NCBI GenBank assembly: GCA_031277155.1 | Contig: JAITMW010000167.1 | Coordinates: forward strand, 1 to 9,943 | Source of the DNA: Clostridiales bacterium | Lineage (GTDB): Bacteria > Bacillota > Clostridia > Lachnospirales > WRAX01 | DNA: 9,943 bases | Direction of reading: 5' to 3' | Shown here: positions 6,695-9,943 of the stretch, in pieces | Position numbering within the stretch: the stretch's first letter is position 1 | Layout: the number at the start of each line of letters is the position of its first letter | Made by a program: the position numbers and the translations under genes | Notes under the pieces: generated by a model | Seen by the model: the letters and a program-made list of their open reading frames with translations, nothing else | What the model was told of the DNA's origin: nothing | Database searches by the model: none

Positions 6695-7792
6695 ATGAGA
6701 ATTTTAATCATAGGCGCAAATGACGAAAAGCTGGCCGCAGCAGCGCGCTTGCGCAGGCTGGACGAAGCGGCAAAAATTATCCTGGCCCACGAGGCGGCGG
6801 ACAGCCCGGAAGCAGAGCATTTTCGCCGCAGATACCGCATAGACATGCGGCCATATACGCGCTTTGTTTCGGCGGACATGGGCTATAGCAATGTGGCCAC
6901 GCTGGAGGATGTGCTGACGCAGCATATCTATCAGGAAGAATTTGACAGGATTATCAATATAGAGCCTCATTCGGCCAATTTGGCAATTGCGGACATTGAC
7001 AGGGCCTCCCTTGATTATTATTTTGATGCCGACGCCGCCGCCCATATTGCGCACCATGTGCCGGAAAATACACAAATTTCCATACGGCATATCAATGGCG
7101 CCGGGGGTGTGGGGCGGCATATTGCCGATGAAATATACGGCCGAACGAGGCAGGCAAAAACTTCCATAAAAATGCAGGCAGCGGATTTCGGCAATATTGT
7201 GCTGGTTTGGCTTGGCGCCACCGAAAAGGGCCTAAACGCGCAGCAAGTGCCGCATATGTATTCGATTTTGCCTATCCCCCACGGTTTCTTAAAGCTGCTG
7301 TATGATGACGCGGGCAGCATATTGGGCTTTGCAGCGCTGGGCCAAAGCCCGATTGCGGAAAATTGCGCGGACATGATGATGACATTGGTTAAAATGGGCG
7401 GCAACATCCAGCATATGGCGCATCTGGAGCTGGCAGGCAGTGGCAATCCGCTGCAAATCCTGGGCAAAATCGCGCAAAATGTGGTGGAAAAGCGGCTGTA
7501 TATCGCATATGCGGATGAAATCGGGCAGCTTGCTCGTAGCGAGGTCATATTGCTGGATGTGCGCCACAGCCATGAATTCATGGTCCACTACATTAACGGC
7601 AGCGTGAATATCCCGCTGGATATTTTGCGCGAGAGCATCTATCGGCTGGAGCATCACAAGGAAATTATCACCATCTGCGGCGACGGCAAGGAAAGCTATC
7701 TGGCGGCGCGGATATTGATGGGCCATGGCTTTAAAACGCGGCATCTTGCGGGCGGCCTTGCCTATGCCATGCCGATTATAGCGTCTTATTAG
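6695..7792 (+). CDS. Remodelled CoA-disulfide-reductase-like protein with C-terminal rhodanese domain, reductase active sites lost
   Basis: This 365-residue protein resembles CoA-disulfide reductase/rhodanese fusions (usually about 550 residues) from end to end but with large deletions. The N-terminus MRILIIG...AAAARLRRLDEAAKIIL matches the FAD-binding start, yet the glycine motif is replaced by GANDEK. The segment that normally carries the redox Cys is missing (residues about 31-42). FRRRYRID and EEFDRIINIE continue the FAD domain. The whole NAD(P)H-binding domain is absent at about 131-137. GRHIADEIYGR (140-150) and GFLKLLYDDAGSILGFAALG (197-216) match the dimerisation domain. A rhodanese domain (about 273-360) follows, with LLDVR and the active loop C328-x2-G331-x2-S334. 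It could thus be a sulfurtransferase or persulfide carrier, but hardly a flavin reductase. The ATG at 6695 is chosen because the family starts at the first beta strand; ATG 6677 adds six residues. No strong ribosome binding site. Fold by motif recognition; function inferred. Confidence 0.8.
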   Translation: MRILIIGANDEKLAAAARLRRLDEAAKIILAHEAADSPEAEHFRRRYRIDMRPYTRFVSADMGYSNVATLEDVLTQHIYQEEFDRIINIEPHSANLAIADIDRASLDYYFDADAAAHIAHHVPENTQISIRHINGAGGVGRHIADEIYGRTRQAKTSIKMQAADFGNIVLVWLGATEKGLNAQQVPHMYSILPIPHGFLKLLYDDAGSILGFAALGQSPIAENCADMMMTLVKMGGNIQHMAHLELAGSGNPLQILGKIAQNVVEKRLYIAYADEIGQLARSEVILLDVRHSHEFMVHYINGSVNIPLDILRESIYRLEHHKEIITICGDGKESYLAARILMGHGFKTRHLAGGLAYAMPIIASY

Positions 7793-7801
7793 GAGAAAAA
7801 T

Positions 7802-8167
7802 ATGCAAAAGCGCATAATTCAAAGCAACGGGATTGCTGTTGCCGTTATATACAGCCACGAGATAATTATCGCCGACGCGCAGTCTGCCCTGGACCTGATT
7901 GCGGATATTGATTATAATGATAACTGCCAGAGGATGGCCATAAACAAAGGGGCCGTCACCCCGGATTTTTTCAAGCTGGGCACGGGCATGGCGGGAGAGA
8001 TATTGCAAAAATTCGCCAATTATTCCAAGAAAATCGCGATTATAGGTGATTTTTCGGGATATGCAAGCCAATCGCTGAAGGATTTTATCTACGAGTGCAA
8101 TCGGGGCAATTTTGCCTTTTTTGTGCCCGATGAGCAAACGGCAGTTGAGAGGCTGACAGAGAGGTGA
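7802..8167 (+). CDS. DUF4180 family protein
   Basis: This 121-residue soluble protein has the marks of the DUF4180 family: a start of alternating strand and turn (RIIQSNGIAVAVI), then ALDLIADIDY, PDFFKLGTGMAGEILQKF (54-71), IGDFS (81-85) and SLKDFIYECNRG (91-102). Length agrees with the family, which is almost always a stand-alone domain. Its biochemical role is not known to me, and no catalytic triad or metal site is obvious. AGGAG at 7791-7795 overlaps the stop of the previous gene, so the two are very likely co-transcribed and perhaps co-translated. The next gene starts four bases after its stop. The family call rests on recognised motifs, not on a search. Confidence 0.8.
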   Translation: MQKRIIQSNGIAVAVIYSHEIIIADAQSALDLIADIDYNDNCQRMAINKGAVTPDFFKLGTGMAGEILQKFANYSKKIAIIGDFSGYASQSLKDFIYECNRGNFAFFVPDEQTAVERLTER

Positions 8168-8171
8168 TTAT

Positions 8172-8483
8172 ATGCTTTATACTATTTATGCAGCGCTGTT
8201 ATTTTTTGTCATTCCCATAGGGCTTCCGGTGTTTGCGAGCATTTTCATCCGCAAGCCCCATTTGCGTGAATATATCTGGATTTCCCCGATAGTGGTTTTG
8301 GTGCTTTCGGTGCTGCTAAGCTGGGCGTATAATCCCTACTTTTTCGAATGGCTGTTTGACGGCTATCGGGACGGCCACAGAGACCGATATTTTAGAATGG
8401 TTTTCATTATTCCCTGCCTAACGTCCGCGGCGGTTACGGCGGTGTGCCGTATGGTGAATCGTTGTCGGGGGCGTGTATTTTGA
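8172..8483 (+). CDS. Small membrane protein of unknown function, three predicted helices
   Basis: I do not recognise a family for this 103-residue protein. Three hydrophobic stretches look like membrane helices: residues about 3-25 (LLFFVIPIGLPVFASIF), 36-53 (WISPIVVLVLSVLLSWAY) and 76-94 (MVFIIPCLTSAAVTAVC). The loop between helices two and three is charged (GYRDGHRDRYFR, 64-75), and the C-terminus is basic (NRCRGRVF). No cleavable signal peptide, metal site or transporter signature is visible. Its GAGGTGA ribosome binding site overlaps the stop of the DUF4180 gene and the start lies four bases further on, which suggests coupled expression. Composition is similar to the upstream genes, and its stop is 27 bases before the HEPN gene. 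Confidence 0.7.
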   Translation: MLYTIYAALLFFVIPIGLPVFASIFIRKPHLREYIWISPIVVLVLSVLLSWAYNPYFFEWLFDGYRDGHRDRYFRMVFIIPCLTSAAVTAVCRMVNRCRGRVF

Positions 8484-8510
8484 CGAATATAAGGCAAAAG
8501 GAGAAAATAT

Positions 8511-8900
8511 ATGGATAAGGTTAAATACTGGCTTAACTTAGCTGACGAGGATATGTCTGTTGCCAGGCTGTTAATGGACGGAAAGAAATATTTGCAAGCA
8601 GGATTTTTCTGCCATTTGACTGCGGAAAAAGCAATAAAAGCGGTAATTTCTTCCAAATCTGACGAAATTCCGCCAAAAATACACGACTTAAAGGTGTTGG
8701 CAAGGCAAGGCGGTATTAGCGGCGATTTGACAGAGGGGCAATTTAGTCTGCTGGAGAGGCTTAACCCGCTCCAGATAGAAGCAAGATATCCCGAGTACAA
8801 ATCAGAGATAGTCACAACACTGTCTGCCGGAATATGCCAAGAGATATATGACGAAACGGAGGCATTTTTATGTTGGATAAAACAACGGCTAGACAAATAG
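8511..8900 (+). CDS. HEPN domain protein, partner of the MNT nucleotidyltransferase
   Basis: This 129-residue helical protein fits the HEPN family (PF05168 type). Visible signatures are WLNLADEDMSVARLL (7-21), the GFFCHLTAEKAIKAVI helix (31-46), HDL at 58-60 and the ARYPEY motif at 91-96. HEPN proteins paired with minimal nucleotidyltransferases often act as toxin-antitoxin modules in which the HEPN part is an RNase. Here no R-x4-6-H RNase motif exists: the only His are 35 and 58, neither preceded by Arg at that spacing. Nuclease activity is therefore doubtful. AAGGAG at 8498-8503 is a strong ribosome binding site, seven bases from the ATG. Its last 31 bp overlap the next gene. GC content by hand count is about 43 percent, lower than the upstream genes, which suggests separate acquisition. 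Confidence 0.88.
   Translation: MDKVKYWLNLADEDMSVARLLMDGKKYLQAGFFCHLTAEKAIKAVISSKSDEIPPKIHDLKVLARQGGISGDLTEGQFSLLERLNPLQIEARYPEYKSEIVTTLSAGICQEIYDETEAFLCWIKQRLDK
8858..8862 (+). promoter_or_regulatory. Ribosome binding site of the nucleotidyltransferase gene, inside the HEPN gene
   Basis: GGAGG lies seven bases before the ATG at 8870 and within the HEPN coding region. It fixes the overlapping start and predicts that both partners are translated from one mRNA in linked amounts. Confidence 0.75.
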
Positions 8901-9193
8901 CGCAAAGATATGCCGAAAATGTTCGCAAGGCATTGAACCCCAAAGCAGTAATCCTTTTTGGCTCATATGTCGACGGCAACCCGCATGAATATAGCGATAT
9001 TGACATTGCCGTGATTTTTGACGGCTATAAGGGCGATTGGTTTGACGCATCCGTGCTGCTGCAGCGCTTGCGGCGTGGCATAGATGATAATATACCAAAC
9101 GGTATCGAGCCGCATCTAATGGACGAGGCTAATGACCACAGCGGATTTTTAGAGCATGTCAAAAAAACGGGCGAGGTTGTTTATCAAGCCTAA
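8870..9193 (+). CDS. MNT-type minimal nucleotidyltransferase (MntA-like)
   Basis: This 107-residue protein is a minimal DNA-polymerase-beta-type nucleotidyltransferase. The signature is complete: G31-S32 in ILFGSYVDG, then D43 and D45 in YSDIDIAVIF, and an acidic residue at E80 in GIEPHL that can serve as the third metal ligand. Known MntA-like partners of HEPN proteins transfer AMP to the toxin and so silence it. Here the HEPN protein lacks the usual RX4HXY target motif, so the modified residue, if any, is unclear. The start overlaps the HEPN gene by 31 bp, HEPN first. The stop lies 36 bases before dnaE with no terminator between. GC content is roughly 47 percent. Confidence 0.88.
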   Translation: MLDKTTARQIAQRYAENVRKALNPKAVILFGSYVDGNPHEYSDIDIAVIFDGYKGDWFDASVLLQRLRRGIDDNIPNGIEPHLMDEANDHSGFLEHVKKTGEVVYQA

Positions 9194-9229
9194 ATCAGGT
9201 AGCAAGCCGCCCTCACAAGGAGATTACAA

Positions 9230-9943
9230 ATGAACAAATCTTTCGTACATCTGCATAATCACACGGAATACAGTCTGCTGGACGGCTCTGCCAAAATCGG
9301 CGAGATGGTGCAAAGGGTGAAGGAACTGGGCATGGACGCCGTGGCTATCACCGACCACGGCAGCCTTTTTGGCGCCATACATTTTTACAAGGCCGCCAAA
9401 AAAGTGGGCATAAAGCCCATTTTGGGCTGCGAGGTTTATGTGGCGTTCGACAGCCGCCATAGCAAGGAGAGCAACAAAAACCTTACGTATCATTTGGTGC
9501 TGTTGGCGGAAAATAACGAGGGCTGGCGCAATTTAATGAAGCTGGTCAGCCTGGGGCATACCGAGGGTTTTTATTATCGTCCGCGCATAGATTTAGAATT
9601 GCTGCGCCGGCACAATGAGGGGCTTATTTGTCTTTCCGCCTGCCTTGCGGGGCCTGTGGCGAAAAATATATTAAATATATCATACGAGCGCGGCAAGCGG
9701 GAGGCCGCTGTATACAAGGAAATATTTGGCAAAGACCGATTTTTCCTCGAAATACAGGGTAATGGTATGCCGGAGCAAAATTTGGTTAATGACGCGCTGA
9801 TACGCATGGGGCGCGAGCTTGACCTAGATTTGACAGCCACAAACGACTGCCACTATCTTTATGCGGATGATGCCAAGGCGCATGAGGTTCTGGTTTGTAT
9901 ACAGACAGGCAAAACCATGTTGGATGAAAACCGGCTGGAATTT
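9230..9943 (+). CDS. dnaE: DNA polymerase III subunit alpha, DnaE type (5' part, runs off window)
   Basis: This is the first 238 codons of a DnaE replicative polymerase; the frame is open at the window edge. The visible part is the PHP domain. Its metal-site motifs are all present: HLHNHTEYSLLDG with His7, His9 and His11, ITDHG with Asp42-His43, GCEVYVA with Glu68, YHLVLLA with His88, LSAC with Cys138, and ATNDCHYL with Asp206 and His208. Such a full set fits the PHP domains that bind metal and may proofread, unlike the degraded E. coli version. There is no sign of the OB and exonuclease layout of PolC at the N-terminus. AAGGAG at 9217-9222, seven bases before the ATG, is a strong ribosome binding site. 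It is the last gene of the rightward run, and no separate promoter is obvious in the 36-base gap. Confidence 0.96.
   Translation, partial: MNKSFVHLHNHTEYSLLDGSAKIGEMVQRVKELGMDAVAITDHGSLFGAIHFYKAAKKVGIKPILGCEVYVAFDSRHSKESNKNLTYHLVLLAENNEGWRNLMKLVSLGHTEGFYYRPRIDLELLRRHNEGLICLSACLAGPVAKNILNISYERGKREAAVYKEIFGKDRFFLEIQGNGMPEQNLVNDALIRMGRELDLDLTATNDCHYLYADDAKAHEVLVCIQTGKTMLDENRLEF

Noticed and set aside
7018..8137. Minus-strand open frames of 187 and 282 codons opposite the rhodanese-fusion and DUF4180 genes
   Set aside because: They cross the boundary between two well-supported plus-strand genes and show no domain features; the plus-strand frames have family motifs and ribosome binding sites.
8480..8508. 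TTGACG with GAAAAT at 17-base spacing before the HEPN gene
   Set aside because: The -10 is poor and the start would fall inside the HEPN coding region, past its ribosome binding site.
9194..9229. Search for a terminator or promoter between the nucleotidyltransferase gene and dnaE
   Set aside because: The 36 bases hold only the dnaE ribosome binding site; there is no stem followed by T-run and no -35/-10 pair.
1..9943. Search for tRNA or rRNA genes, insertion sequences, CRISPR arrays and attachment sites
   Set aside because: No cloverleaf, transposase motif, regularly spaced repeat or target-site duplication was visible in any gap; nearly all of the window is coding except the divergent region at 6352-6694.

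Overview
The window looks like a chromosomal piece of a Clostridia-type Firmicute (Bacillota). The RpoB and RpoC sequences read like clostridial orthologues: the RpoC N-terminus runs into IGLASPEKIREWS, and its zinc cysteines fall at the positions known from Bacillus. Ribosome binding sites are strong AGGAG types, DnaE has a full PHP metal-binding domain, and one gene is a DUF4180 protein, a family I recall mainly from Firmicutes. By eye the GC content is in the mid-50s for most genes, dropping to the low-to-mid 40s in the HEPN/nucleotidyltransferase pair. I cannot name the genus.

Left part, minus strand: rpoC (5' 766 codons only; its 3' end lies off the window) and the complete rpoB, both read leftward. 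They are separated by one TAG codon and 24 in-frame bases. No rplL or other ribosomal protein gene lies upstream of rpoB. Instead rpoBC has its own promoter with perfect consensus hexamers, phased A-tracts upstream of it and a leader of about 150 nt.

Middle, 6352-6694: a divergent control region of about 340 bp. It holds the rpoBC promoter, a second strong-looking promoter pointing the opposite way from inside the rpoBC leader, a weaker promoter close to the first rightward gene, a tandem 12-bp repeat and an 8-bp inverted repeat.

Right part, plus strand: a tight run of six genes. (1) A remodelled CoA-disulfide-reductase-like protein that has lost its FAD glycine motif, its redox cysteine and its NAD(P)H domain but keeps a rhodanese domain with its cysteine. 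(2) A DUF4180 protein. (3) A small three-helix membrane protein of unknown function. (4) A HEPN protein and (5) an MNT-type nucleotidyltransferase, overlapping by 31 bp, which together form a toxin-antitoxin-like module. (6) The start of dnaE (DNA polymerase III alpha), cut by the window edge. Gaps are 36 bp or less and no terminator is visible between them, so read-through into dnaE is plausible. Genes 1-3 look like one translationally spaced unit; genes 4-5 look like a later insertion. The most unusual item is gene 1.
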